A stretch of DNA of 64,000 nt, from NCBI GenBank assembly GCA_022478985.1, contig JAKSZP010005667.1, positions 1-64,000 of the forward strand, given 5' to 3'. A model generated the notes under the pieces. That model was not told where the DNA came from. It ran no database searches and saw only the letters and a list, made by a program, of their open reading frames with translations. Below are positions 21,255 through 33,567 of the stretch, in pieces (the first letter of the stretch is position 1; every line of letters begins with the position of its first letter). The DNA comes from Massospora cicadina (Eukaryota > Entomophthoromycota > Entomophthoromycetes > Entomophthorales > Entomophthoraceae). The position numbers and the translations under genes were made by a program.

Positions 21255-24200
21255 TGAGGCAAAAGCCAACCCACGCCAGACCCAAAATCCACGGAGTAAT
21301 CCAAGCCAGAAGAAACTGAACAATGCCAGCACCAAGGCCACTGAACAACACACTGGAACAAATCTGGCTAGTCAACCCCATACTCGCAGTATGACTCACG
21401 ATAAGGAACTGGGTGACCTCAGTGGGTCACCCCAGTGTTCCTGATGTGCGGACTACCGCAATCAACAAAGGGACGCTCAACATCGCGGGAGCCAAAGCCC
21501 CCACATCCCAGGCCAAAAAATGGCTTTCCTGCGCAATATCCCCATGGACAACTTGGCTATCCAAGAACCCCACTGTCCATCTGGGGAGGAGGAGTCATGG
21601 TCAACCATGCTCCTTCCGGCAAAATCCTTTTGGACACACCATTGTGGGATGGTAATTCAAATAAACTGTAACCCTCCAGTAAAAATCCAAAGCACATCCT
21701 CCCACATGGAGGGATGACTGCTCCTAGTGAACCTCAAGTGGAATGGAGAGAATTTTGCCGTGGCATGCATGTATGCCCCAGATGATCCGAATGACTGCCA
21801 AAAATTCTTTTCTGATATCCTCTCAATCCATTTCTCTGAGGCAACATTTTTTGCAGGAGATTTCAACTGCTGGCTTAACACCAATACTGACCGCTGGCCC
21901 AAGTCTAGGGCTATACCCGCGGCCACACAGAACTATGCATACTAAAGGCAACGTTGTGCCTATGCAACACCATTCCCAAACAAGCCCCCACTCTGGCCAA
22001 CATGACGAGGCCCCACCACAACAATAACCAGCTGGTCTCAACGACCCAGATTGACCTGATGCTCGCCCCCTGTAGACTTCTGGCACCAAGTATCAAACTT
22101 TACAACAACAATTATCCCTTTCTCCAACCATCAAATGGTCTTGATAGTGATATCATCCTCAGAAAAATACAAAAAACCACCAACCTGGCACAGATTTCAC
22201 CCGAGCACCATCCACCTTCTGGACTTAAACTTTGGATCAAGATGGTGCTAACAACACAGTAAGAAAGACAAACACCTGATGGGAATCCTATCGCTGAGTG
22301 GGAAATATTCAAGGCTCATGCAACCAAGAAAGCCTGCCACCTAAACTCCAGAAAAACAGCTGCAATGTCCGCGACAATCAACAAGGCTATCAGACAACTT
22401 CAACACTTAGAAAACAACACACCTCATGAGGGATACACCCCCCAATGGGGCTGCCTGTGGTTCCAGCTATTGACACAGGTAAACTCCCTCTTTAGGAAAC
22501 ACCAGCATTACACCAAAGTATGCTATAAATCAAAATACATTTTATCTGGAGAAACTCACATGGCCCAATTTTTCCGCCGTTTTAAACCAATTTCAACATT
22601 GGCGACCTGCACACTGTCCGCTGAGCAGATGACACAATGGCATCTACACCATCGGAAATATCAGCTGAATTACACCAATTTTACACTGACCTGTACACGG
22701 CGGATTTCATATCACCTAACGAAATTAAAAATTTCTATCATCTGCTAATATTGATACTATAGCTGGCCAACCAGACCTTGCAGCACCCATAACTAAAGAT
22801 GAACTATGAGAGATAATAGGACCAACCCCACGCAATAAGTGCCCTGGTCCTGATGGCCTTCCATATGAATTTTTCAAAAATATTTTAAACATATCGCACC
22901 AATACTACTGGCAACTATGATTAAGTGCCTGGAAGACACATCCCTTCTACCTGGTGGCCAAGATGAATACGTGGTCACACTATTAAAAAGGAGACCAGGC
23001 AGATCTAAACAACTGGCGCCCAATTGCTCTCTCCAATACCGACACTAAAATACTAACTAAAATTTTAGCTGAACGTCTGGGTTGCATTGCTCAGACAACC
23101 CTCTCCCCCCATCAATTTGGATTCATCCCAAATAAGCTCAATTTGGGATAATATCCACACAATTGCCAACATCTGCCAAGCTAATCCCATAGGTGCCCTT
23201 GCTTTCCTTTACCAAAGAAAGCATACGACTGAGTACACTGGGGATACCTAGAACAATGTCTGAAGGCTTTCAACCTACCACCCCGCTTTATAAACTGGGC
23301 ACTCCTCCTAACGCGCTCAGCCAGGTTTGCAATCAGAGGCCCAGGCTTCCTAACTGACACCATCACCCCCCAAAGGGGCCTTAAACAAGGTGACCCGCTT
23401 AGCCCCCTACTATACAATTTTATCCTTGACCCCCTCCTCTGCATTCAAAATTCAAAGCTCACCGGAATCAGGTTGGAGGGACAACCACCAACCAAAATGC
23501 TCGCCTTTGCTGACAACTGCGTTGTTGGAGTCTCAGGCAATAGTGATTCCAGGGCGATTGAGCGCATTATTCATCGGTATGAGTCAGTGAGTAACGCCAT
23601 GCTGAACAAACAGAAAACAGAGGTAATTGTTATGGGCAAATTCAGTTCAAACTGGGCTCCACCCTCCCACCACCACACAAACCAACCAACCACACATCCA
23701 ACCACACAACAACGATCCAAGCCAGTAAAACCACTGTGTTTACCCTTTGCACACCACCCTGCCACCAACCCTTTCCGTCATCTGGGCATATGGCTCAAAA
23801 CCAGTGGAATGCACTTGACACCATAGAAACCAACATTTTGGACAACATCACAAAAAGAATGACATGTATGCGGAGGAGTAAAGCCAGCCTAACCAAAAGA
23901 GTTGTGTTAGCCAACTCCCTGATCCTATCAAAGTTATGGTTTGCTGCCCACGCAATCCCCTTCTCCGTCAATTTTACCAACGCAGTCTACAAGCTCCTGA
24001 AGAACTGGCTATGGTCCATACCGTGCACCTGTCAGGCTGGAGACCATGTATGGCCCATGGAAGAGAGGTGGGATGGGGCTGCTCAACTTCACGGAAAGAG
24101 CTACGCAAATCCTAGGCTCATGGATAGCCTCCACGACGTCACCCAACCCACCATCCCCCCACTGGGCTAAGGCAGACCAAACCAAATCTTTCAAGAGCAA

Positions 24201-25060
24201 TACATCTGAGGTCCCCCTCCAACCTGCCGACCCTGATGAAGTACCTTGTAACACACCCAAACGCCACTGGACCACACAACATCAATCTATATTTCAAACG
24301 CATCCTATACAACCTAAGACAAGGGGATTGGTGTTTCTCCTATGCACAGCAATCTGGAGACAATCACCCTCAAACTGGATATGTGAAACTCCACAGAGGA
24401 CAAACGGTGTCTAACGTAAAAGCCCCATTACCACCCTTCCCTCTATCCAGGATTAACTACCTAGACCACCAAGATGTCCCATATGACTTGAACACCCAAA
24501 AACAGGTGTGGAACCTCGTCACCTGCCCCTCCTATCCCCACAAGTGTGCTCCACAATGTGGCGATATATGTGCCATATATATAGAACAGCCGACCATACT
24601 TTCCAATGTTTGAGACATGCACCATCTGTGGCGGACCCAACACAATAGCGCACCGCCTGGAAGAGTGCCCGCCATCTGCGCATATCTGGGCCAACGTGAT
24701 GCACCTGTTTCAACAATCACCTACAACCAAATTCTGACTATCCCGCGATATCATGGCACTCAACATGGCCTCACCTATCCCCAGACATTGAAGGCTCTAA
24801 TTGTGTGCATTGCAATATGGTCCATTCACATAATTACCCTTGACGCCTTCAATGGGATCTTCCACAATCTCAACCAAGCCATCATCAGGTTCCACAACCA
24901 TTTGGCTGACCATTTTCAAGCCTGGCTGTTCGGCTCACTCCAACACAAATGGAAGAAATGGATGGGCACCTGGATTCCAATATGGTTCCTTCGTTATGAC
25001 ATTGAAAACCTCACAGTCTTCATAGGCGGTACACCCTACTATCCCATGAGTTGCCATGCC
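21255..25060 (+). pseudogene. LINE A ORF2: endonuclease, RT, C-terminal zinc finger
   Basis: The APE endonuclease runs from about 21465 (GTLNIAGAKA) through NLAIQEPHC (catalytic Glu kept), CMYAPDD and AGDFN (about 21855). The RT covers about 22830-23620: CPGPDGLP, WRPIALSNTDTKI, AYD-stop-VHW, GLKQGDPLSPLLYN and the active site at 23506-23517, read FADN instead of FADD. The C-terminal finger (near 24620) is frameshifted. Lesions include a six-A run at 21515-21520 that needs one more A, TGA at 21715, 22807 and 23230, and several copy-specific indels. The normal TAG stop is TAT here. Confidence 0.88.
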
Positions 25061-25251
25061 ACTCAAGGTCTAGCCACCCACCACCCGTGGCCCCCAGCCA
25101 CACCAAAGTGTGCCAAGTCATATCTTTTGAGTTCCTTTGTTCTGCGCTCTCTTCCCCTTTCTGTTTTCCACTTTCCCTGCTCCTACATATTGGATGTGTC
25201 TGTCCCCTGGTCAGCCATCCTCATATTAATAAAAAAAAGATAATTAGTGCC

Positions 25252-26820
25252 TAGGTCTTGGGAAATTTATTTAATAAAATTATGTAATCTCCAACAATAT
25301 TGGGACAATTATCTAATATTAAAAAACTATTGAAACAAGTTTTATGCAACTCTGGGAAAAGGAGTATAACAATGATGAATATTAAAATAAATACTTGATT
25401 ATGCTCAGACTCAGTAAAATATATGATGTCTAAAATCATTAATAGGTTTTCGTTGCCATGGTGGTAAGTAAATTAATTGAACGTAATACTTAACTAAATG
25501 GTGATGCTCTCAAAAAGCAACGTGTGGCAGTTTTGTTGGCAATGCGTCCCAATAACGTTATAAATAGTTTATTAATAATTAATTGACATCAGCGTAGCAA
25601 CCCAATCAATTGAACCGTCATATAGTTATTAGTTAAATTATGTTTGAGCAATAAGTTAATTATGCAGATGTCTGGTCAGACCAAAACTGAAATATTAAAG
25701 GTACAAATTCTATCTTGTGATGCCACTATAAAGCATTTTTTAGGCTTTTAGGCTTCCAAAATTCCTTTTATAAACTAAAATATATTCATTAATATGCAAC
25801 AGGTGAAGTGTAACAAGGCCGTAAAAGTACTCTGATACTTGCAATATTTTTACAAACTGAATTGCGACTAGAATTAATAATTAGTTGTAAAAGCTTGATG
25901 GATATAAAAGATTTGGTAGTGGCAGTACTAACCAAATCACATGGAACTTTGAACTTCATAAAAACTGATCAGGTTACTAAATTCATATGGTGCAAGACTG
26001 ATAAAAAGGTTTCTGTTTTACTATATTTTGGTGTTTCCTTGAGGGCTCAAAAACCATCAATTTTATTCCTTCTAAATGTGACTGGAAAATTTTAGCTGAA
26101 AAATACCTTGATTAGTTTATAAGATTTTTCATAAAAAAGTTATATAAGCAAATAGTTTGTAGCTTTTTTTCTACATTAGTGGTTTCTATAAAATTTGAAA
26201 CCTGCCATCTACATAAATATTTAATAATTCTTATGTAGATACATTTTTTACCAGAAATCGTGTCTTAAAATGAGCTTTAAGAGAATTTTGTACATCAGTT
26301 ACCTCGTTCTACACCCTCTTGATGGCTACAGCAGATTAATTAATAGTACCATAGCTACAGTCCTGAGTAGATTGTTTTCCATTCATGTCATAACTCACAA
26401 ACTAGAAGTTAGTATCCAGGTTTCTTTTATTGCTTTATTCAGCCACATGATTGGTATTAAACTCATTTAAGGCAATTTTGTGAAGCTATGAGTTACATCA
26501 TGCAGAACCTAAATCCTTCTCTAATTTGGAAAAATCTTATAAAGAGGGACTGGAGGTTCCTTTGACCAAACTTGATACCGGTATACTAAAATACATTTGA
26601 TGTTTAAATTTTCACTTTCTTCACCCAACAGATCTGCAAAATTTTTGCCAGCTCTTTAGATGAAAAAAGTAGCAATATCTTAAAAACTGGCATAAAGTGC
26701 ATACGTTCACTTCTAAGTGAAACTTAAATATTTTCTATAACAAGTTACTATATCAGTTTAGGAAACCTTACTCAATAGTTGGTAAAATAAAGCACTAATT
26801 TCTCTTCATATTATATAAGT
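25252..26820. other. AT-rich sequence without recognised genes
   Basis: No known domain is seen on either strand. Only 26290-26470 draws attention, because its minus-strand reading resembles one at 47028-47294 (see separate entry). Part of this stretch may continue the LTR remnant interrupted by LINE A. Confidence 0.5.
26290..26480 (-). repeat. Fragment shared with 47.0-47.3 kb
   Basis: On the plus strand, CC(C/T)T(T/C)TTGATGG, ATAGCTACAGTCCT and AAACTCATTT occur in the same order and spacing at 47090-47290. On the minus strand both read RTVA followed by PS(R/K)GC. I do not recognise the family. It is either a decayed transposon fragment or a piece of a duplicated gene. Confidence 0.5.
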
Positions 26821-27948
26821 TGTAAACTTCAGAAAGCTGTGGCTACTCAATTACACTCATGGTAATGAGTACCAAATGTAATTTTTCAGCTGTGTTGCTC
26901 TCTTCAGCTCTTAAGTCTACTGCACAGGTTCTGATGTGTGCGTTATATAATTTATTTTAGTAAATAAATGTGATAGCAATAGTATGAAGACTGTCACCAT
27001 AGTTTAGCTTTCGCAAAGCCTCCTTGAGTAATGTCTCAAATGCTATACTGATGCTTGTCCTTATAGGTCCTTAGAGGTACTTCTGGAAAGCAAGGGAACT
27101 TCTCCCTATGACTCTTACTTTGGGTGGAACTTAATTACTATTAGGTTCAGAGGTTCTCTCTTGATGCAGAGCCCATGGTGATATTGATATCATAAGTAGC
27201 CAAAGGATGTCTGATCCCTTAACTTTAATCTCAGAATAGATATTGTAGTAATTTGTATAACAGACTAAGTATTCAAGTATCTGAACTAATCTTATCTGCT
27301 TTGTTTAGTAAGATACAAGGGAATATATAGGGGAATCCAGCTCCCAACTCTTCCGTTGGAGCCCCATTTGGAAATGGCAGCTATAACCAATGGATTAGCC
27401 CTCTGAAGTCACACCTAATGATGATCTTCCTCATCTGTATAGTCAGATTCTGTCACTGACTATAAATGCGACCTCTTCTGGGTTGAATCAAAGAAAATGT
27501 CCCAATTACTTTGCTCAATTACAGCATATTAACCTTATTATGCTAGCAACTGACTTAGGTAATAGGACCTTTTACCCATAAACAGCAGGTAATGTTATCT
27601 AAAAAGCTAAATCACAAGATTGCTAAGGCGTCATCAATGCTCAAAAACTAAAAAACCCTTATTCAATTAGAAACAAACTCTGATTGAACCTTACAAGTTT
27701 TTTTTTAAAAATTGATAAAGCAAATCACTTGGTTATTGTCAGGGATCATCACTGATGAAACATTAGTAACCTGGCTTGATTCAATTCCAGCAGATTAGTT
27801 AATATTTTAAGGAAATATCAATATACAATAGTCATCATATGAAATTATAACTCACACATCCACCAGAGGGTCTCATCCCCTAGTGAGCAAACAGATGGTA
27901 CTATAAAAAATTAAAGCTGGAAGATGTGACATACCAAAATCCCAAAAC
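26821..27948 (-). repeat. X2 3' LTR
   Basis: It aligns with 30808-32102 over its length, for example CTCAATTACACTC, ACCTCTT(C/T)TGGGTTGAAT and TTTTACCCATAAACAGCAGG. It lacks the SINE present in the partner, so it preserves the empty site near 27490-27500. Its inner end is AAAATCCCAAAA. Confidence 0.82.
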
Positions 27949-30787
27949 TTCACCCGCGTGACCATATTATCTAGTGATGATGGATTTTTAATGCAGACGC
28001 CACTTTGTTCCCAGCCTGAGTCCACCAGCATGGTTTAAAATTAATTTTTATAATCCATCTCCTTTCTCTTGCTCAATGCATCTCTGCATGCTCCTTCTCC
28101 TTAGCGCGTTTCCTTTTCATGTCCTTCTTATTGCTGCCTTCTTAGGGCGAGGTTCTATAGCCCTATGCCAACCAGGACTAATTCAGTCATCATTGCAGAT
28201 AATATGTCTGGAAAACCAGCATGTCCCCCAGGTTGGGCTTCTATAACCCCACGTCTTTAAAGGATATTCTTGATCATCTTCACCAATTCCTTGATTGCTG
28301 TACTCCCCAGGCTGAGCTCTCCATTTTTTATCAGAGCGGATTTTATCTAATATTTTCTCCTTGGGTCTCTTCATGGCAGATCCAGTTACAACTCAGGGTA
28401 TCCTGCCAACAATAGATAGGAACACAGCTGGATAGTTTTAATCGTGGCAAAAAATAAAAATTGATATTTTATTATATATATTCATATTTTTTTATATTTT
28501 ATATTTTCTTTCTCTAAGGTTTTATTTTTATATATATATATCCTTTGCAATGGGACTTAACCTATTATCATTATATTCTGAGGTCCATCTTTTCTTTACC
28601 AACTACTCTGGTTCAGGGGTCCTTTTTTGAACTTAACCAGCAATTATAGTTCAGCGGTCCCATCTTGAGATTTGACCAAAAATTTGATTCAGAGGTCCCT
28701 TCTGGGACTTATCAAGAAAAAGTGGTTCAGCAGTCCTCTTGTGACTTAACTGACACTAGGAACTTATACTATTATTAATAGGTTCAGCAGTTAATGGAAA
28801 CATTGCAAGTATTTTCCCTTAGATTTGGTACTTTATTTATTTTAATGAACCATGTTCACTATACAACTATCAGAAATATACTTCTGCATATAGGCATATA
28901 TTGTCAACTTGGCAATCATAAATGGTCCTATCCATTGGGCTTTTTCTTGACTTGTTACTGATTAATCAGGTCCTAGTCTAGGTCATCTTTTGAAAGATGG
29001 AACTTTATTTCTCTGTTATCATAATATGCGACTTAATTGTTAATTGCCAGTTCCATCTGAACATATTCATCATTGTTCTCTATAATTTTATCGTCGCCCT
29101 ATTTGCCATATCTGACGTCTATATTAATTCCGCCTCATATCTGAAATGATCCCCTTAATTGCGTAGATTGGTATGGCAATGTTAGCTTCATCCAACTTTG
29201 AAATGAGTTAATCACTGCTCTCAGCCTTTCTTGCCTCTTTCATCAATTGACTAGCATAAAGTCGAGTGACTTCCTCCATAATTTCTGGATTGATCGCCTT
29301 CATTTTTGAATTTTCTCTTATGATAGCAATTATCTTTGAAATTGTATCTCGATACAGTGGATCCTCTCTTAGATCTTTTACAGGTAAATCTAAAGTTTCT
29401 AATTCATATTATAAATATCTGGCAGAACAGGTTTCCTTGCAGTGCTATATCATTCTGCATCTATACTTCTAGGGTTTTTAACAAAACTTGAGAAGTTTAT
29501 TCCTCCTCTTGAGGCATCACAAATTTCATATTTCTTTTCAGCGTTTTCTCTACTTTGGGTGGCCTAAATTCCAGTCGCACACCTTTCTGATTGTGGTTTT
29601 CCAATTTATCTGCCCATTTTGTTACATCAGTTTTCTTTACCATCAAATATTGATCCTTTTGGTCATAATATTTCTTCTTAACAATGGCTCTAACTTCCGC
29701 CATAGCCTTATTCTCTTTCGCTGGAATTTCTTCATAAACTCAGTTAGGTGCATCAAAAGTCAAGCCAGATATTTTCATGTATTCCACCATATGCAATGTA
29801 GTAGTCTGATTTGTCAGCAAGAAACCTTGGCTCAGTGTAGATTACTATAGGGCCAAAGCGCTGATTGCATTTCTATGCATGCACAAAACCTGATAACACT
29901 TTTGCACCGGCTAAGATCTGATTCCTGATAAAATCAGTTGGTAAAGAGGCAATCTTTTGTATTTCTAAATTGATTTCACATAAACTCCTATTTACGGTTG
30001 GTCAACTGTGTAGGACTGCAAAATCACTCATTATAGCTTCTTTGGAATTGCTATACGTCCAATTATCCCCGTTGAGATGGGTTAATTCCAATTTTGATAA
30101 TTAGTGTCTAAGCAGTTCATCAGAGTTACTGCTTTCTGTCATTCAGCATATCTGAACATTGTCATTTTAAAGAGGCAGAAAAGCGCCGTTGCATTGTACC
30201 AATAAAATGTAGGTGATTTTGGCATATTATGAAATTCTTCCATCACTACAGTGGTGGGAAATTCCAGCTTAGCAACCTGACTAATGATAGGTATGACTTT
30301 GGAAGTCATTTCCAAAATTGGAGCGAGAGATCCAGGAATAATTCTCAGGATTTGTACTTTCTTGACTAGATCTACATGCATCTCACTGCTGGCTTCATTC
30401 GCCCCCATCTGGGCACAATCAGACTTGTGATTTTCAAGTTTTTCTAAACATTGTAACATCTGCGCTATATCTCCCTAAATCTGATGAAGATATTCTATAT
30501 CTGCTTTTCTCATTCAGTTTTTCTAAAACAATAACTTTTTAAATCTGGTCTCCTTCTGTTTCAATGGGGTGACCTTTCCATAAAGATTATTATTGACCTT
30601 TCTGACTTGTTCAATTTCCTCCAAAGATCTAATCACTCTCTCATTTGAGGTAGCAAGGCTGGCTTATGATGTTGAGTTCATATCATTTTTGTTAATAGGA
30701 TATAATTCCATCCACAGGTTACTAATTTCAACCTTAAATGACATTGTACTAATAAATTTTATTATGTTTGACTTGAAAACTTAATCA
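27949..30787 (-). pseudogene. X2 internal region with gag remnant
   Basis: The minus-strand ATG at 30744-30742 opens a gag-like protein, 44 bases after the primer-binding site. The segment 30459-30139 (106 codons) contains a helical stretch with ALFCLFKMTMFRYAE, like the capsid region of gypsy Gags. The segment 29703-29497 is Lys/Glu-rich (IVKKKYYDQKDQY). Many stops separate them. No CCHC knuckle, protease, RT or integrase was found down to 27949. Gag identity rests on position and on partial resemblance only. Confidence 0.55.
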
Positions 30788-30805
30788 CCCCTGTAGTGAG
30801 CAAAA
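30788..30805 (-). promoter_or_regulatory. Primer-binding site of X2
   Basis: The minus strand reads TTTTGCTCACTACAGGGG. The inner 14 bases equal the shared motif; the TGGT start has decayed to TTTT. Confidence 0.7.
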
Positions 30806-30807
30806 AA

Positions 30808-32102
30808 CGTAACTTTTCTTTGATCTGTGGCTGCTCAATTACACTCTTGGTAATGAGTAAATAGTGTAAGCTCTCAGCTGTGTTACTTGCTTCAACACTT
30901 AGTTCTATTGCACAGGTTTTAATGTGTATTGTATATTGTTAATAGTACTAGGTGGGTTGGCAATATTATGAAGACTATCACCCTAATTGAGCTTCTTAAA
31001 ACCACTTGAGGATCAAGCAAAACGCTAGACTGGTGCTTGTCCTTAATCCTTGAAGTTACTTCTGCAAAGCAAGACAACTTCTCCCTCTAACTTCCTTATA
31101 GTGACACTTAACCTACTATTAGGCTCAGAGTTTCTCTTTTTCTCTTTTGACGCAGGAGCCTGAAGAGATATTGATATTAATAGGTAGCCAAAGGATATCT
31201 GATCCTTCAATTTTGATTATAAGAGTAAAAAAATACAACAATTGCATCACAGGCTAAAAATCTAAATATATAGATAATACCATATGCTTTATTACATATA
31301 TTAAAAGAAGTCTATAGGTCAGTTCAGTGCTCAAATCTTCTGTTGGCGCCCCTTTGAAAACGGCAGCAGTCGCTGATAAAATAACTCTCTAAAGTTGCAC
31401 TCAACAATGATCTTCCTCATCTGTCTAGTCAGATTCCGCCACAAACTAGAAATTGACCTCTTTTGGGTTGAATTGAAGAACGTTTTTCAAAATTAAAATG
31501 AGGTGGGTCAAACTTATACCAAATATACCACACCAAGGTTTTTTTTAGCCTGTGCTGGTTTTGAACCTGTTTTAATCAAAACTTAACCCAGAGTGGAGCA
31601 GGAGACACCCAGCTATGCTGCCACTCCTCTGAAGAACATGTTCTAACGCCCTTTCTCAACCCCAGCGTATTATCCTTATAAATCTAGCAACATGCTTAGG
31701 TAATGGGACCTTTTACCCATAAACAGCAGGTCATGTTACCTAAAAGAGTAATTTATAAGTTAGTATCAAAAGTGTCATTAGCACCCAGCAATTAATATCC
31801 CTTAGCCAATTGGTGACAAACTCTGATTTACTTTTACAAGATAAAAAACAAAATATTATTAATTGGATTGAAATTAAAACTACTTGTTTATTGTCTGGTA
31901 TCATCCCCACTGAAGCATAAGTAACATGGCATAATAAAAATTCTAGCGGATTAATTAATATTTGTTAAGTATATATCAGCATTCAATAGTCATCATATCA
32001 AATGATTTCTCCCACATCCATTAGAGGTTCTCATCCCCTAGTGGGAAAGCAGATGTTAATATCAATTAAGCAAAATGATGTGGGCGTACTAAAATCCAAA
32101 CA
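30808..32102 (-). repeat. X2 5' LTR
   Basis: A 1.3-kb LTR including a SINE insertion of about 142 bp. Outer end CCAAACA; inner end CGTAAC, from the TGTAAAC seen in the partner. Confidence 0.82.
31489..31630 (-). mobile_element. tRNA-like SINE, copy 1
   Basis: It is absent from the partner LTR of X2, which proves an insertion. On the minus strand a tRNA-like head (GTGGCAGCATAGCTGGG as a possible A box) is followed by GGTTCAAAACC, matching the pol III B box GGTTCRANNCC. The body contains TGTGGTATATTTG, shared with copy 2, and the end is ATTTTAATTTTG. Possible target-site duplication: GAAGAAC at 31475 and 31631. Confidence 0.6.
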
Positions 32103-32249
32103 TCAGTAATAAATGATTTCTGAGTTATAAAATTCCTTAATAAACAAGTTATTAGAAGAGAGGTGCTTTTTTTGTTACTATCACTTTTTAGTAACACGAT
32201 TCTATGCAATTTCTCTGAGATTGACAATCAACCAGGAATATGAGCATAT

Positions 32250-33567
32250 TTGTCCACAACAATACCAGTTGGGCAAAAGTGGCCAGCACAAAAGGCTCAA
32301 AGCCCTCCCAACCTGCTGGGGAAAAACGCCCCCAGCGGAATGTTGACATACCCTCCCACCAAAAAGGGTGAGTACAGCACCGCACCTGGAGTTTTGCAAT
32401 TTCTGCAAAAAATGGGCGCATACACCAGAATAGAATACTCCCAACCCCTGTCCTCCCTCGAGCATGGCCTTAGAATTATGGTCAGAGATACTTCCCTTGA
32501 ATCATGGGAAAAATGGGGGAGGCCTTCTCCACAACTTTCCTGAACATCATTTTGGTAAATTATAAAAATTTACATAGAGGATGGGTGGACGTCAGGCTCA
32601 TGTCTGTGGAAGAAAAGGTGGAAGCAGCAAAAATTGTATTCTCCATAAAGATTAACAATGAAGACCGCACCATCTTCATGGTGAACACACGATGGAATGA
32701 GGCAAATGACCTATTCATTGTATTTGACTGACTCCTGAGCACCGTGCACCGTGATATCCTCGCGGACAAGCTCCATGGGGGCCTTGAAGGTTATGGCGTA
32801 ATCAAACATTTTGAATTTGAGAAATTCACCCTCCTGCCCCACATGTGCACAGGGAAGGCAATAGCCATTATTGAACCTGATCAGGACGTGGTAGAGGATA
32901 TCACCCTCATTCCCTGAATGGCGACCATCAACCTCCCCAATGGCAGTGTATCTTGCCCCTTCTGTATCACACCAGAACACACCCCACCTATCTGTGAATT
33001 CTACTCAGCTATAGGCCACAAAGACCACGCATGCCCCGTCAAGTGTGGGATTGAAGCACCGGAATTTTGTGAGGACAATATGGATGAAACAAGCCCAACT
33101 TCAGGCAAAATTAAGGACTCCACTTTTGCCTTCTATTGTTGCGAAAGAGCTGATATTGCTTTGGTCAAGCCTATCTTGCGCAAGGACCGCCGTCACGCAC
33201 AGACTGCCCACAAGCAGGCCATGAATTCCACTGAGACCCAAACTCACACCACAATTTCCACAGAACAAATTCAGGTGGATGCCATGTCAGCACAGCAGAA
33301 TAACCAATCAGATCCTCCACATAAAACAACACAACCAAAACGATGAAATTTTTGGACACAATCAATCAAACACCTCCAACCAAGTGGGAGCAGATCCACT
33401 TTGCACCGCTGGGGATCCTCCCAGCCAATCACATGTGATAGGCGATGATATGGAAGACCACTTCAGCCAATCACAATGTGACAACACCTATGCACAAGAC
33501 CCAACCACCCCAACTCCTAGTTTCTTCCCATCAAACCCACAGGCAAACATCAAAAAAATTTCTTTAA
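32250..33567 (+). pseudogene. LINE B ORF1 (RNA-binding, broken CCHC)
   Basis: The RRM-like region is readable from about 32575 (GWVDVRLMSVEEKVEAAKI) to DLFIVFD at 32728, followed by a TGA shared with copy A. The stretch 32918-33346 holds the knuckle as CEFYSAIGHKDHAC: the second Cys is Tyr (codon 33002-33004), a TGC-to-TAC change relative to copy A. A TGA occurs near 32916, where A has CGC. Two bases are missing near 33328, which shifts the frame and ends the protein early relative to A. Confidence 0.82.

Larger units (their letters stand above)
19845..25240 (+). mobile_element. LINE copy A (L1-like, APE/RT), full length, dead
   Basis: About 5.4 kb, aligned end to end with LINE B (32162-37552). 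ORF1 is followed by ORF2 with APE endonuclease, RT and a C-terminal zinc finger. The 3' end reads GTCCCCTGGTCA, then ATTAATAAAAAAAAGA. Identity to B is about 90-93% in the outer parts and near 99% between about 20880 and 22880. RT motifs such as WRPIALSNTDTKI, GLKQGDPLSPLLYNF and FADx place it with L1-like LINEs. Confidence 0.92.
19834..25251 (+). repeat. Target-site duplication of LINE A
   Basis: TAATTAATGCC (19834-19844) and TAATTAGTGCC (25241-25251) match at 10 of 11 bases and flank the element exactly where homology to LINE B ends. Confidence 0.7.
26821..32102 (-). mobile_element. X2: gag-only (LARD-like) LTR retrotransposon
   Basis: The 3' LTR (26821-27948) and 5' LTR (30808-32102) flank about 2.85 kb with a gag remnant and no pol motif. 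LTR ends are TGTAAAC at 26821 and CCAAACA at 32102. The flanks TAAGT (26816-26820) and TCAGT (32103-32107) match at 4 of 5 bases. It is a relative of X1: LTRs, gag start and the distance from primer-binding site to gag all correspond. A SINE sits in the 5' LTR only. Confidence 0.82.

Noticed and set aside
21515..21520. Programmed -1 frameshift as an ORF2 expression signal
   Set aside because: It lies inside the endonuclease domain rather than between ORFs, and LINE C has no shift there.
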